DNA of 64,000 nt from Kaistella solincola (lineage in GTDB: Bacteria > Bacteroidota > Bacteroidia > Flavobacteriales > Weeksellaceae). The position numbers were made by a program, and so were the translations under genes. The DNA is taken from assembly GCF_000812875.1 (NCBI RefSeq), contig NZ_JSYK01000002.1, forward strand, positions 558,001 through 622,000, read 5' to 3'. How positions within the stretch are numbered: position 1 is the stretch's first letter; each line of letters starts with the position of its first letter. The notes under the pieces are model-generated. The model had not been told where the DNA came from and ran no database searches. It saw nothing but the letters and a program-made list of their open reading frames with translations. Of the stretch, positions 50,608 to 60,311 are shown piece after piece.

Positions 50608-51054
50608 TTAGGAAAGTAATTTTTTAGCCATTTCGGAGATGCTTTTTCCGTCGCTTTTTCCGGCAAGCGATTTACTCGCCACGCCCATTACTTTTCCTAA
50701 ATCTTTGGCGCTTGTGGCGCCAGTTTGTGCGATGATTTCTTTCATCGCGCTTTCCAGTTCTTCAGCAGATAATTGCTGAGGTAAAAATTTCTCGATGACT
50801 TTGGACTGCGCTTCTTCAACTTCCGCCAGGTCATTTCTCCCCTGTGCCGTAAACTGGTCGAAAGAATCTTTACGCTGCTTAATCATTCGCTGTAAAATTG
50901 CGGTTTCCTGCTCTTCCGAAACTTCAGCACCTTTAGCTTCGGTTTTTAAAAGAAGAATTTGAGATTTTACCGCGCGAAGAGCATCCAAAGCAATTTTGTC
51001 TTTAGCGCGCATCGCGTCTTTTATCGCTTCGCTGATAGTGTTTTCTAAACTCAT
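50608..51054 (-). CDS. yqeY: GatB/YqeY domain protein
   Basis: A 148-residue YqeY-type protein resembling the tail domain of GatB, which contacts tRNA in the amidotransferase. AMRAKDKIALDALRAVKSQ, LQRMIKQRKDSFDQFTAQGR, LPQQLSAEEL and DLGKVMGVASKSLAGKSDG are typical. Its role alone is unknown. It starts 11 bases after the ftsZ stop, an arrangement common in Bacteroidota, and is the last gene before the terminator. Confidence 0.92.
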   Translation of the reverse strand: MSLENTISEAIKDAMRAKDKIALDALRAVKSQILLLKTEAKGAEVSEEQETAILQRMIKQRKDSFDQFTAQGRNDLAEVEEAQSKVIEKFLPQQLSAEELESAMKEIIAQTGATSAKDLGKVMGVASKSLAGKSDGKSISEMAKKLLS

Positions 51055-51065
51055 GATTTTACTTA

Positions 51066-52874
51066 TTAATCTACGTCTTTATTTAAAAAACGGTTTTCGC
51101 GAACCTGCATTTTTCCGTTGCTGTCAGCTAAAAAATTGTTGATTTTCTGCTCAGAAGCATTTTCCTGGCCGATAGAAATATTTTTTCTGCGGAATGCTGG
51201 TACAGTTTCGAACTCATTTTCAACTTCCATATTCTGGTAACGAGAATTGAATTCTTTTAATTTATTACGTCTTTCCTGAACTTTTTCGTTGGTTGGAGTT
51301 TTTGTGATGAAGGTGAAATCGCTTTCAGCCTCGAAGACATTATTTTCCTCAATTTGCGGTTCTGCAGGAATTACCGTTGGTTTCGCAGGTTCATCTTTAA
51401 TAACAGCTTTTGGTTCCGGTTTTTCATAAACAGGTTCCTGAACCGGCTCATTGATTACAAAACTGAATTCTTCCACCGGTTTGGTTGGAATTTGTGAAGC
51501 GGGGATTTCCGCTTTTTTTTCTTCAGTTTCAAAAGTAAAAGCACGTGAAACTGGTTCATCAATTTGCTCCTCGGTGATGGTAAACAAATCGAATTCATTA
51601 TTTACGTTATTCTGAGGCGTTTCAGAATCGTCCTTCGGAATTGGAAAACGGTTAATTTCAGTTGGAGTTTCTCTTTCAATTACCATTTTTTTTTCCACCG
51701 TATTCACTTTAAAATCAGTGCGCGGATAATCATCTTCGTCGTCCAGAATAAATAAATTACCTGCTGAAAGGTGATCTTTTTTCAAATCGGTTTCTTCATC
51801 AGGTTGAAAAAAAGACTCCTTTTTGCTCGAAGAATCTCTCGAGTCAGAAAGTGTTAACTTCACTTTTTCGGTCACGCCGGAGTGTTTTTTATGATCTTTC
51901 GCAAAACCTGTAGCAATAACCAAAACGCTTACAGAATCGCCCAATTCTTCATCGGTACCAACCCCGAAAATAATATCAGCAGTGTTTCCGGCTTCGTCCT
52001 GGATATGATCCATAATAACTCCGATTTCGTCCATGGTAACTTCTTCAGAACCACTTCGGATAAGAAGCAAGACGTTTTTAGCGCCGGTGATTTTGTTGTC
52101 ATTCAATAACGGAGAATCAAGCGCTTTTTTTACCGCTTCTTCGGCCTTATTTTCGCCGGATGCAACACCGTTGGACATTAATGCCGTACCGGAATTTGCC
52201 AAAACAGATTTCGCATCACGGAAGTCAATATTTACATCGAAATAGCCGGTAATAACTTCAGCCATGCCTTTCGCAGCATTTGTCAGAACCTCATCGGCTT
52301 TAGAAAAACCGGATTTAAAGCCTAAATTTCCGAACTGCTGACGTAATTTATCATTATTAATGACAATCAGTGAATCCACATTATTTCTTAGTTTATCCAA
52401 ACCAAGTTCCGCCTGCTCTAATCTTCTTTTACCTTCAAAACTGAAAGGTACGGTAACAATTCCTACGGTAAGGATGCCCATATCTTTGGCAACTTTTGCA
52501 ATTACCGGCGCAGCTCCGGTTCCGGTTCCACCGCCCATTCCGGCAGTAATGAAAACCATTTTGGTATTTTGTCCCATTGCAGCTTTGATGTCTTCAATGC
52601 TTTCAATTGCAGCTTTTTCGCCAACTTCAGGATCGGCGCCCGCGCCCAAACCTTCGGTGATGGTGATTCCCAACTGAACTTTGTTGGCAACCGGGTTATT
52701 ATCTAATGTCTGTGAATCGGTATTGCAAATCACGAAATCTACACCGTGAATGCCGCGCTCGTACATGTGTTTCAGCGCGTTGTTACCGCCGCCACCGACG
52801 CCTATTACTTTAATGATTGAAGAATTTCCTTTTGGTAAATCAAATGAAAATCCTGTCGTGCTTATGTTTTCCAT
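51066..52874 (-). CDS. ftsZ: Cell division protein FtsZ with long C-terminal tail
   Basis: Tubulin-like GTPase that forms the division ring. The GTPase core (about 1-320) has IIKVIGVGGGGNNAL, the GTP signature GMGGGTGTGAAPV and the T7-loop NIDFRDAKSVLAN. The protein is 602 residues, far longer than the usual 380-400. The extra 250 are acidic and Pro/Glu-rich (EPVQEPVYEKPEPKAV), then basic (ERRNKLKEFNSRYQ) with VPAFRRKN and a further 35 residues. The ATG at 52874 is chosen over 52907, which overlaps ftsA. Long tails are known in this lineage, but this one is worth noting. Confidence 0.96.
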   Translation of the reverse strand: MENISTTGFSFDLPKGNSSIIKVIGVGGGGNNALKHMYERGIHGVDFVICNTDSQTLDNNPVANKVQLGITITEGLGAGADPEVGEKAAIESIEDIKAAMGQNTKMVFITAGMGGGTGTGAAPVIAKVAKDMGILTVGIVTVPFSFEGKRRLEQAELGLDKLRNNVDSLIVINNDKLRQQFGNLGFKSGFSKADEVLTNAAKGMAEVITGYFDVNIDFRDAKSVLANSGTALMSNGVASGENKAEEAVKKALDSPLLNDNKITGAKNVLLLIRSGSEEVTMDEIGVIMDHIQDEAGNTADIIFGVGTDEELGDSVSVLVIATGFAKDHKKHSGVTEKVKLTLSDSRDSSSKKESFFQPDEETDLKKDHLSAGNLFILDDEDDYPRTDFKVNTVEKKMVIERETPTEINRFPIPKDDSETPQNNVNNEFDLFTITEEQIDEPVSRAFTFETEEKKAEIPASQIPTKPVEEFSFVINEPVQEPVYEKPEPKAVIKDEPAKPTVIPAEPQIEENNVFEAESDFTFITKTPTNEKVQERRNKLKEFNSRYQNMEVENEFETVPAFRRKNISIGQENASEQKINNFLADSNGKMQVRENRFLNKDVD

Positions 52875-52890
52875 AGTATTGGTTTTTTTA

Positions 52891-54264
52891 TTATTCAACT
52901 TCTTCAAAGAATTTCTTTACACTTTCCATAATTTTCTGGCCGATGGTCAGTTTGTTGCGTCTTTTTTCGGCGCTGTGCGCGATGTGTTCTTCACGCGTCA
53001 TTACTTCCTGCTGCTCGGTGTTTTCAACTGCAACCGGTGTTTCGTTTTTCGGCGCTGTTTCGGCATTTTTTTCTTCAACAGGATGTGGTGCACCTTTTTT
53101 ATCGCGAATTTTAAGACTTTCCATCAGCAAACCGATAGAAGTTGCGAATTCCGGCCCTTTTAAAAGCTGGCTTTTGTCATTCACCACATATTCATTTGCA
53201 AAACCGATTCTGCTATCAAAACCTGTGGTGTAATTTGCCAATTGCCGAAGGTGACGAAGATTTGAACCACCACCAGTCAATACGATTCCGGCGATCAATT
53301 TTTTCTTCTGTTCGAAAGCGCCGTAAGCTTTAAGTTCAGTGTTCACCATTTCCAGGATTTCTTCAACACGCGCGTTTACGATTTGCGCCAAAGTTTTTAA
53401 AGAAATTTCTTTGTCCGGTCTGCCGTGTAATCCTGGAATGGTTACAAAAGTGCTGTCTTTTTCAAGTTCGGGAACTGCAGAACCGAAATTTACCTTGAGC
53501 TTTTCAGCATGTTTTTCAATGATTGAACAACCTTCTTTGATATCTTCGGTAATAATGCCGCCACCGTAAGGAATTACACAGGTGTGGCGAATAATATTGT
53601 CTTTAAAAATCGCGATATCTGTAGTACCACCACCGATATCAACAATCGCCACACCGGCTTCTTTTTCTTCTTTGGTTAAAACCGCTTCAGACGAGGCTAA
53701 AGGTTCCAGCGTTAAAGCTTCCATTACTAAACCTGCTTCGCGAACACATCTTGCAATGTTTCGGATGCTGCCCATTTGGCCTACAACTACGTGGAAGTTG
53801 GCTTCCAGACGCGTTCCGTGCATACCAACAGGTTCCTGAATTTCACCTTGTGAATCTACCTTATATTCTTGCGGAAGAACGTGAATAATTTCTTCACCCG
53901 GTAACATTACCAACTGTTTTACCTGATCTTTTAATTTCTCGATGTCGTCATCCGTGATGTATTGGTCCGGATTTTCGCGCATGATGTAGTCGGAGTGCTG
54001 CAGCGATCTGATGTGTTTGCCCGCAATACCTACCGTAACTTTGTGGATGGGAACTTCGGCGCTGGACTGGGCTTGTGCTACTGCAGACTTGATAGACTGT
54101 ATGGTTTGCGAAATATTATTCACAATACCTTTGTGCACACCCAAACTTTTTGCGGTTCCAACGCCGAGGACTTCGATTTTTCCGTGGGCGTTTCGTCGGC
54201 CGACAATGGCCACAATCTTTGTGGTACCGATGTCTAAGCCTACTGAATACTCGTGATTTTCCAT
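52891..54264 (-). CDS. ftsA: Cell division protein FtsA
   Basis: Actin-like ATPase that tethers FtsZ to the membrane. The 457 residues contain VGLDIGTTKIVAIVG (phosphate 1), IVDIGGGTTDIAIFKD (phosphate 2) and GIVLTGGGSNLRHL (adenosine motif). The C-terminal amphipathic helix region is KIMESVKKFFEEVE. A Pro/Thr/Glu linker of about 60 residues precedes it. ftsQ lies upstream (30-base gap) and ftsZ downstream (16 bases). Confidence 0.96.
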   Translation of the reverse strand: MENHEYSVGLDIGTTKIVAIVGRRNAHGKIEVLGVGTAKSLGVHKGIVNNISQTIQSIKSAVAQAQSSAEVPIHKVTVGIAGKHIRSLQHSDYIMRENPDQYITDDDIEKLKDQVKQLVMLPGEEIIHVLPQEYKVDSQGEIQEPVGMHGTRLEANFHVVVGQMGSIRNIARCVREAGLVMEALTLEPLASSEAVLTKEEKEAGVAIVDIGGGTTDIAIFKDNIIRHTCVIPYGGGIITEDIKEGCSIIEKHAEKLKVNFGSAVPELEKDSTFVTIPGLHGRPDKEISLKTLAQIVNARVEEILEMVNTELKAYGAFEQKKKLIAGIVLTGGGSNLRHLRQLANYTTGFDSRIGFANEYVVNDKSQLLKGPEFATSIGLLMESLKIRDKKGAPHPVEEKNAETAPKNETPVAVENTEQQEVMTREEHIAHSAEKRRNKLTIGQKIMESVKKFFEEVE

Positions 54265-54294
54265 TTTATGTCGATTTGATTTTTAACATTTTCT

Positions 54295-55257
54295 TTACTC
54301 CACCTTAACCGTGGCTTTGCGCTTTGTCTCAGTTTTTTCCGGCGTTATAGCGACTTTTTTTTCTGATTTAGCCTCTGCCACTGTATTTTTTACCGGCTTT
54401 TTAGCCGTTTTTTTCGTATTTGCCGAACTTGCAGAAACACTGCTTTTCTTTTCAGCCTTTTCTTTTCTCTCCGCTATAACCGGCAATTTTGCCAATTCTT
54501 TTTTTCCTACGGAAATAATGCTGTCGTTTTCCTCGAATGATGGGTTTAAAGTCGTAACGATTTGATTATCATATTTTAAAGATACTTTCGTATACTTTTC
54601 CGGCGACTGATAAATCAGATATTTATTTACAAAAGCTTTAAAACCTTTTACTTTCAAGTCGATATTTTCCAGATCACCTATTTCAACTTTAAAATTTCCT
54701 TCGCTGGTTAAAAGGTTATAATCGTTTTTGGTTTTTGAAACACCGATGAAATATTTCCTGCTGAAATCATCTTTATTTATTTTATTGATGAGTTCTGCAA
54801 GCTGCACATATTCCGCCTTTTTCACATTTCCTGTTACAAGCATACACGGAAACGAATAGTTTTTCGAAATCGGAAATTCTACGCCTTTTTCATCAACATA
54901 GAAATCTTCACCATTTTTAGTCAACCGGAAAGCAGGCACGCGCTGTTTGATATTTAAATTCAGATTTCCGTTAAGGTTTAGATAGACATTCGCGCTGTCC
55001 ACACCCGGAAGATTGTTGAGTTTCTTTTCAAGTTCCGGAATATTAATATCTCCCACTTTCTTCGTTGGATTCGATTTTTTTACGAGCTCTTTTACCTCTT
55101 TTTCGTCAATAAAATAAACCGGTTCTTTGGTTTCCGTCATCTTCACCGAAACCTTTTCCATCGGTTTTTCATTGAATCTTTTCAACGAGAAACTCAACAG
55201 AAATCCGAAAGTGATTACTGTGACTAAAATTTTTAATATTCTGAATTTCTTTTTCAT
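54295..55257 (-). CDS. ftsQ: Cell division protein FtsQ/DivIB-like
   Basis: A 320-residue single-pass membrane protein of the divisome. One N-terminal helix (ILVTVITFGFLLSF) is followed by a POTRA-like region (PGVDSANVYLNLNGNLNLNI and KQRVPAFRL) and DFYVDEKGVEFPIS. The C-terminus (about 260-320) is a long Lys/Ala/Thr-rich tail (SVSASSANTKKTAKKP). Sequence identity to E. coli FtsQ is low, as usual in Bacteroidota; position between murC and ftsA decides the call. It overlaps murC by 4 bases. Confidence 0.88.
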   Translation of the reverse strand: MKKKFRILKILVTVITFGFLLSFSLKRFNEKPMEKVSVKMTETKEPVYFIDEKEVKELVKKSNPTKKVGDINIPELEKKLNNLPGVDSANVYLNLNGNLNLNIKQRVPAFRLTKNGEDFYVDEKGVEFPISKNYSFPCMLVTGNVKKAEYVQLAELINKINKDDFSRKYFIGVSKTKNDYNLLTSEGNFKVEIGDLENIDLKVKGFKAFVNKYLIYQSPEKYTKVSLKYDNQIVTTLNPSFEENDSIISVGKKELAKLPVIAERKEKAEKKSSVSASSANTKKTAKKPVKNTVAEAKSEKKVAITPEKTETKRKATVKVE

Positions 55258-56615
55258 TCGTTCTCAGAAAGCCATTCTACAATTCCGTCGTACAAAGTGT
55301 CGATATTTCCGGCACCAACCGTCAGCAAAACGTCAAAATCCTTTTCTTTTATTTTATCAAAAGCGTCCGTTAGGGTAGAAACTTCTTTATTTTTAAGTTC
55401 TATTTTTTCCGATAACCAGTCGGAAGTTATTCCGTCGAAACTTTCCGGAAGTTCACGCGCCGGATAAATATCAAGCAAAATAAGTTGATCTGCTTTAGCC
55501 AAACTTTCCGCAAAACCATCAGCAAAATCTCGCGTTCTGCTGAAAAGATGGGGCTGAAAAACCACCAATAATTTTTTTTCAGGATAAAAGGTTTTTATTG
55601 AGCCAATTACCGCATTAAGTTCAGTTGGATGATGCGCATAATCATCGATATAAATTTTCCCGCTTGTGAACTGATGTTTGGTGTAACGTCTTTTAATTCC
55701 TTTAAAACTGGCAATTCCAGATTTTAAAGTTTCGAAATCCACACCGAAAGAATTTAATAAAGCTATTGCGGCTGTGGCATTTTCAACATTATGAATTCCC
55801 GGAATTTCCCATAAAAAGCCCGGAATTTTTTTCTCACCATGGTGAAAATCAAAGGAAATTTTATCGCCCTTTTCCTGGATATTATCCGAATAAAAATCTG
55901 CTACTTCATTTACAGCGTAGGTTTTCGCGTCACGACCGATGTCTATTCCTTTTCTTACAAAAAGCTGCTGTTCGGACGGAACTAAATCTGCGAAATCCTG
56001 AAATCCTTTTTGGATTGTCGCATTGTCACCATAAATATCGAGATGATCAGCATCGGTTGAGGTTATTACCGCCCAATCCGGTGAAAGGGTGAGAAAACTT
56101 CTGTCATATTCATCAGCTTCAACCACTGAAATTTCATCGCCGTTGAAGAAAAAATTCGATTTAAAATTTTCGGCAATTCCGCCTAAAAAACATGAAAATG
56201 GCAAATTTGCTTCTTTGCAAAGATGCGCAACCAAAGATGAAGTCGTGGTTTTTCCGTGCGTTCCGGCAATTGCAATGCTTTTGGTTTTTTCGGTAATCAT
56301 GCCGAGAACTTTCGCTCTTTTTAAAATATCAAAATTTTGGGCGTTAAAATGGCTTAAAATTTCTAATTTCTTAATTGCAGGCGTGAAAATCACCAACGTA
56401 TTTTCCAGTGTTAAACCGTTGATTTTTTCATTAATTACATCTTCAAAAACAATATCAATTCCTTCAGACTGCAGCGCTTCCGTCAGTTTTGTCGGCATCT
56501 TGTCGTAACCGAGCACTTTTTTTCCCGACGCATTGAAATAGCGCGCTAAAGCGCTCATCCCGATGCCGCCGATCCCAACGAAGTAGAAATTCTGATATGT
56601 GGTTAACGGTTTCAT
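55254..56615 (-). CDS. murC: UDP-N-acetylmuramate--L-alanine ligase MurC
   Basis: Adds L-Ala to UDP-MurNAc, the first cytoplasmic ligation. The 453 residues show FVGIGGIGMSALARYF (substrate domain), IAGTHGKTTTSSLV (ATP loop), EADEYDRSFL and DDYAHHPTEL. This is the canonical copy; a diverged relative is at 12864-14240. It overlaps ftsQ downstream and murG upstream by 4 bases each, so the three are translationally linked. Confidence 0.97.
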   Translation of the reverse strand: MKPLTTYQNFYFVGIGGIGMSALARYFNASGKKVLGYDKMPTKLTEALQSEGIDIVFEDVINEKINGLTLENTLVIFTPAIKKLEILSHFNAQNFDILKRAKVLGMITEKTKSIAIAGTHGKTTTSSLVAHLCKEANLPFSCFLGGIAENFKSNFFFNGDEISVVEADEYDRSFLTLSPDWAVITSTDADHLDIYGDNATIQKGFQDFADLVPSEQQLFVRKGIDIGRDAKTYAVNEVADFYSDNIQEKGDKISFDFHHGEKKIPGFLWEIPGIHNVENATAAIALLNSFGVDFETLKSGIASFKGIKRRYTKHQFTSGKIYIDDYAHHPTELNAVIGSIKTFYPEKKLLVVFQPHLFSRTRDFADGFAESLAKADQLILLDIYPARELPESFDGITSDWLSEKIELKNKEVSTLTDAFDKIKEKDFDVLLTVGAGNIDTLYDGIVEWLSENE

Positions 56616-57730
56616 AATGATTTGATATCTAATATAGAGAAGATTTCGCCCACAATTTCTTCTGTAGCATCTGGTTTTGCGAAAAATTTCAGGTTATCAG
56701 ACATTTCTTTTCTCAAGTTTTCATCTTCGCAGATTTCCACCAAAGTCTTCCAGAACTTTTCTGTCATTTCCGAATCTTTTACCATTTTAGCGGCATTTTT
56801 TTCAACCAAAGTCTGGGCATTTTTGGTTTGATGATCTTCTGCAGCAAACGGAAACGGCACCAAAAGCAAAGGTTTTTGCGCCATCGCCAATTCTGAAATT
56901 GCAATTGCGCCGGCGCGCGATACAATAACGTCTGCCGCCGAATAAGCAAGCGCCATATCTGAAATAAATTCTTTTAATAAAATTTGGTCCCTAAAAGAGG
57001 AAATTTTTTCGTTTTGGCTCAAATTACTAAAATCGAGTTTTCCGGTTTGCCAGATAAGCTGGTAACCGTTTTCTATCACTTTACCGAGGTTTTCCTGCCA
57101 GCCATTATTTAAAGTTCTTGAACCTAAAGAACCACCAACCGAAAGTATCGTCAGTTTTTCGGGGTTTAAACCGAGTTTTTTCTTGGCTTGCGAAGTTTCT
57201 TCCAAATCGGTAATGATATTTTTCCGGACGGGATTTCCGAAAAAAAAGGTCTTTGAATGCGGAAAAAAATGATTCATCGCCGGATAAGCCGTGAAAACCG
57301 CTTTTGCTTTTCTTCCCAGAAAAATATTGGTTTTTCCGGGCAAGGAATTCTGTTCCTGAACAAAAATCGGAATATCCGAAGTTGCCGCCATATAAAGCGC
57401 CGGCCCACTGGCAAAGCCGCCAGTTCCGATAGCAAAATCGGGCTTGAATTCTTTAATGGTTTTACGCGCTTTTGCTAAACTCGAAATCAGTTTATAAGGT
57501 AATTTGAAATTATTCAGAAGATTTCCGCGGTCGAATCCAGCGATATTTAAACCGACGATTTTAAAACCGGCTTGCGGAACTTTTTCCATTTCCATTTTGC
57601 CTTCGGCACCGATGAACAGAAATTCTGCTGTCGGAAACCGTTTCTGGATTTCCTGCGCAAGGGCAATGGCCGGGAAGATATGTCCTCCGGTTCCGCCCCC
57701 GCTCATTAGAATTTTAAGTATTTTGCTCAT
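56612..57730 (-). CDS. murG: UDP-GlcNAc:lipid I GlcNAc transferase MurG
   Basis: Converts lipid I to lipid II at the inner membrane. The 372-residue GT-B protein has MSGGGTGGHIFPAIALA (donor loop 1), TGGFASGPAL, VQEQNSLPGKTN, SVGGSLGSRTLNN and VSRAGAIAISELAMAQKP with LVPFPFAAEDHQT, all canonical. It overlaps murC by 4 bases and follows ftsW by 3 bases. Confidence 0.97.
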   Translation of the reverse strand: MSKILKILMSGGGTGGHIFPAIALAQEIQKRFPTAEFLFIGAEGKMEMEKVPQAGFKIVGLNIAGFDRGNLLNNFKLPYKLISSLAKARKTIKEFKPDFAIGTGGFASGPALYMAATSDIPIFVQEQNSLPGKTNIFLGRKAKAVFTAYPAMNHFFPHSKTFFFGNPVRKNIITDLEETSQAKKKLGLNPEKLTILSVGGSLGSRTLNNGWQENLGKVIENGYQLIWQTGKLDFSNLSQNEKISSFRDQILLKEFISDMALAYSAADVIVSRAGAIAISELAMAQKPLLLVPFPFAAEDHQTKNAQTLVEKNAAKMVKDSEMTEKFWKTLVEICEDENLRKEMSDNLKFFAKPDATEEIVGEIFSILDIKSL

Positions 57731-57733
57731 CGG

Positions 57734-58957
57734 TTATGCGATATCATTTATTTCTTCAATACTTTGTTTTTTGCCCATTCCTTCTTCATCATAAACCTGG
57801 ATTCTGGAACTTACATTGAGGATAATTCCGAGTTGAATATAAGTCACCAACATTGAGGTTCCACCGTAGCTGATTAAGGGCAAAGGTTGTCCCGTCACAG
57901 GAATTAAATTAATAGCAACCGCAATATTCACTGCAAGCTGCACGAATATCATTGTGCCGAGACTCAGCACAAGTAAACTTCCGAAAAAAGCCGGCATTTT
58001 GCTGGCAATCATCACAATTCGGATAATCATTATTAAATACAGCGCGATTAAAAACGTGGCGCCAATAAAACCATATTCTTCCACAATAATTGCGAAAATA
58101 AAATCCGAAGCAGACTGCGGAAGCATTTGTTTCAAAGCACTTTTCCCAGGTCCCATTCCGGCGATGCCGCCGTGAACGATCGCGGCTTTTGCCTGCATAA
58201 TCTGGTAATTTTTTGCTTTATCAGCTTCATCCTCAATCTGATTATCTTTTTTCGTAAAGGTTTCCACACGGCTCATCCACGTGTGTACACGGTTGTTTCC
58301 GATTAAATCGGTTTTTAAAGCTAAGAACATGAAAATTCCAATCACCACTGAAGATAATCCAACGAAACCAAAAATATATTTACGGTCCAGCTGGCCAACC
58401 AACATTACGATCATCGAAACCATTAAAATCATTAAAGCCGTGGAACCGTTATCTTTTGCTACAAGACCAAAAACCAGCAAAACAGGCCCGAAAACGTAGA
58501 ATATATTTTCGATCGGGAGGCGCTGTCTTTTTATTTTTTTGGTTAAATATCTGCAGAGATAAATTACCAACATCAGATAGGCAAACGACGAAGGCTGAAA
58601 GGAAATCGGAGTGCCCGGAATTTTTAACCAACGCGAAGCTGAAGCTCCGTCAATTGTCTGCCCCGAAACCATAGTCAGTAGAAGCAAAACCACTGTTAAT
58701 GCTAACAAAATACTGCTGAGCTTGCCGATATATTCGTATTTTACAACACCCACAAACCGCATAATCACGAGACCAAGCACGACGAAGAAAGTGTGCTTGA
58801 TGAGGTGCGAAGTGGTAGTTCCGCTGTTTACAATATATTCCAAATTAGAACTTGCGGAATAGACGGGAAATATGGAGAAGAACGAAATCAGTAAGATGAC
58901 GCTCCACAGCACTTTATCGCCTTTCAGCAGTTCGAATTTGTTATCGCTGTCCTGCAT
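57734..58957 (-). CDS. ftsW: Peptidoglycan polymerase FtsW (SEDS family)
   Basis: A 407-residue, about ten-helix membrane glycosyltransferase that polymerises lipid II at the septum with its partner PBP. SEDS signatures include SASRWLKIPGTPISFQPS, GPGKSALKQMLPQSASDFIFA and IPVTGQPLPLISYGGTSML near the C-terminus. It stands between murD and murG, the FtsW position; RodA, the elongation homologue, is less likely here. The matching PBP is the partial gene at 63.1 kb. Confidence 0.95.
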   Translation of the reverse strand: MQDSDNKFELLKGDKVLWSVILLISFFSIFPVYSASSNLEYIVNSGTTTSHLIKHTFFVVLGLVIMRFVGVVKYEYIGKLSSILLALTVVLLLLTMVSGQTIDGASASRWLKIPGTPISFQPSSFAYLMLVIYLCRYLTKKIKRQRLPIENIFYVFGPVLLVFGLVAKDNGSTALMILMVSMIVMLVGQLDRKYIFGFVGLSSVVIGIFMFLALKTDLIGNNRVHTWMSRVETFTKKDNQIEDEADKAKNYQIMQAKAAIVHGGIAGMGPGKSALKQMLPQSASDFIFAIIVEEYGFIGATFLIALYLIMIIRIVMIASKMPAFFGSLLVLSLGTMIFVQLAVNIAVAINLIPVTGQPLPLISYGGTSMLVTYIQLGIILNVSSRIQVYDEEGMGKKQSIEEINDIA

Positions 58958-58959
58958 TT

Positions 58960-60306
58960 TTAGTTGAGGATTTTTTCATTATTTTTTAAAACTTCGCTTT
59001 TAAACTGATTTCCGCGATCTTCGTAATTATCAAAAAGATCGAAACTCGCGCAGCAAGGTGATAAAAGTACAGTGTCACCTTCTATCGCCAAAGATTTTGA
59101 AACTTTTATCGCTTCCTGCATGCTGGAAGTGCTGTAAATCAAATCTTTTTTATCCTTGAAAAAGTCGATAATTTTCTGGTTATCAATTCCTAAGCACACA
59201 ATTGCTTTTACTTTTCTTTTCACCAAATCTTCAATTTCGGTGTAATCATTTCCTTTGTCCACGCCGCCAACAATCCAAACGGTGGGTTGATTCATACTTT
59301 CGAGCGCGAAATATGACGCATTTACGTTCGTTGCCTTGCTGTCATTAATGAAAGTCACGCCGTTGATTTTCGCAACCTGCTCCAAACGGTGTTCAACCGC
59401 CTGGAATGTCATTAAAGAATTCCGTATACTTTCATTGCTGATATGCAGGATTTTACTAGCAATTGAAGCTGCGAGGCTGTTTGCAATATTGTGATTTCCA
59501 ACCAAGGCGAGTTCCGCGATTTTCATTGAAAATTCTTCCTCTATTTTCACCACAATTTTGTCTTTATTTATAAAGCCTCCCTCCGGAAGTTTTTCGTGAG
59601 TTGAAAACGGAATTTTGGTTGCATTAATGGCCAATTTTTCCAAAATTTTCATGCTCATTTCGTCATCTTTATTGTAGATGAAAAAATTATCATTCTCCTG
59701 GTTTTCCGCGATGCGGAACTTTGCAAGCGCGTACTCGTCGTAGTTGTAATTATACTGGTCCAGATGGTCTTTGCTTAAATTCAATAAAAGCGAGATAAAA
59801 GGCCGAAAATTTTGAATGTCATCAAGCTGAAAGGAACTTACTTCCAGAACGTAATAGTCGAAGTTTTCATCAGCAACCTGGCGCGCAAAACTTTTTCCGA
59901 TGTTTCCAGCCAATCCAACTTTTAAATCGTCGTTTTTCAGGATGTGATAAATAAGCGATGTTGTCGTGGTTTTTCCGTTACTTCCGGTTATTGCAATGAT
60001 TTTCGCTGTGGTAAATTCTGCTGCAAATTCAATTTCAGATGATAATCGAATTCCTTTCTGGTTGATTTTATAAATAATTTCAGCCTTTTTCGGAATTCCG
60101 GGCGATTTTATAACCCAATCTGCTTTTAAAATCCGTGCTTCATCGTGTTTACCTTCTTCAAACTCAATTTCAGCATCGATAAGCTGTTTTTTGTATTCAT
60201 CTTTAATCACACCTTTATCCGAAAGAAAAACATTCAAGCCTTTCTTCTTTGCCAAATATGCTGCGCCTACACCACTTTCCCCGCCACCTAAAACAACTAT
60301 TTTCAT
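58960..60306 (-). CDS. murD: UDP-N-acetylmuramoylalanine--D-glutamate ligase MurD
   Basis: Adds D-Glu to UDP-MurNAc-L-Ala. The 448 residues have [40 protein letters not shown] (ATP loop), LNLSKDHLDQYN and FINDSKATNVNASYFAL, then LLSPCCASFDLFDNYEDRG, all MurD hallmarks. It lies 5 bases after mraY and 2 bases before ftsW. Confidence 0.97.
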   Translation of the reverse strand: MKIVVLGGGESGVGAAYLAKKKGLNVFLSDKGVIKDEYKKQLIDAEIEFEEGKHDEARILKADWVIKSPGIPKKAEIIYKINQKGIRLSSEIEFAAEFTTAKIIAITGSNGKTTTTSLIYHILKNDDLKVGLAGNIGKSFARQVADENFDYYVLEVSSFQLDDIQNFRPFISLLLNLSKDHLDQYNYNYDEYALAKFRIAENQENDNFFIYNKDDEMSMKILEKLAINATKIPFSTHEKLPEGGFINKDKIVVKIEEEFSMKIAELALVGNHNIANSLAASIASKILHISNESIRNSLMTFQAVEHRLEQVAKINGVTFINDSKATNVNASYFALESMNQPTVWIVGGVDKGNDYTEIEDLVKRKVKAIVCLGIDNQKIIDFFKDKKDLIYSTSSMQEAIKVSKSLAIEGDTVLLSPCCASFDLFDNYEDRGNQFKSEVLKNNEKILN

Positions 60307-60311
60307 TTTTT

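Noticed and set aside
51542-51551. A partial parS match, CACGTGAAAC, in the ftsZ tail coding region
   Set aside because: Only 10 of 16 positions in a row match and the left arm is wrong; it is explained by coding sequence.
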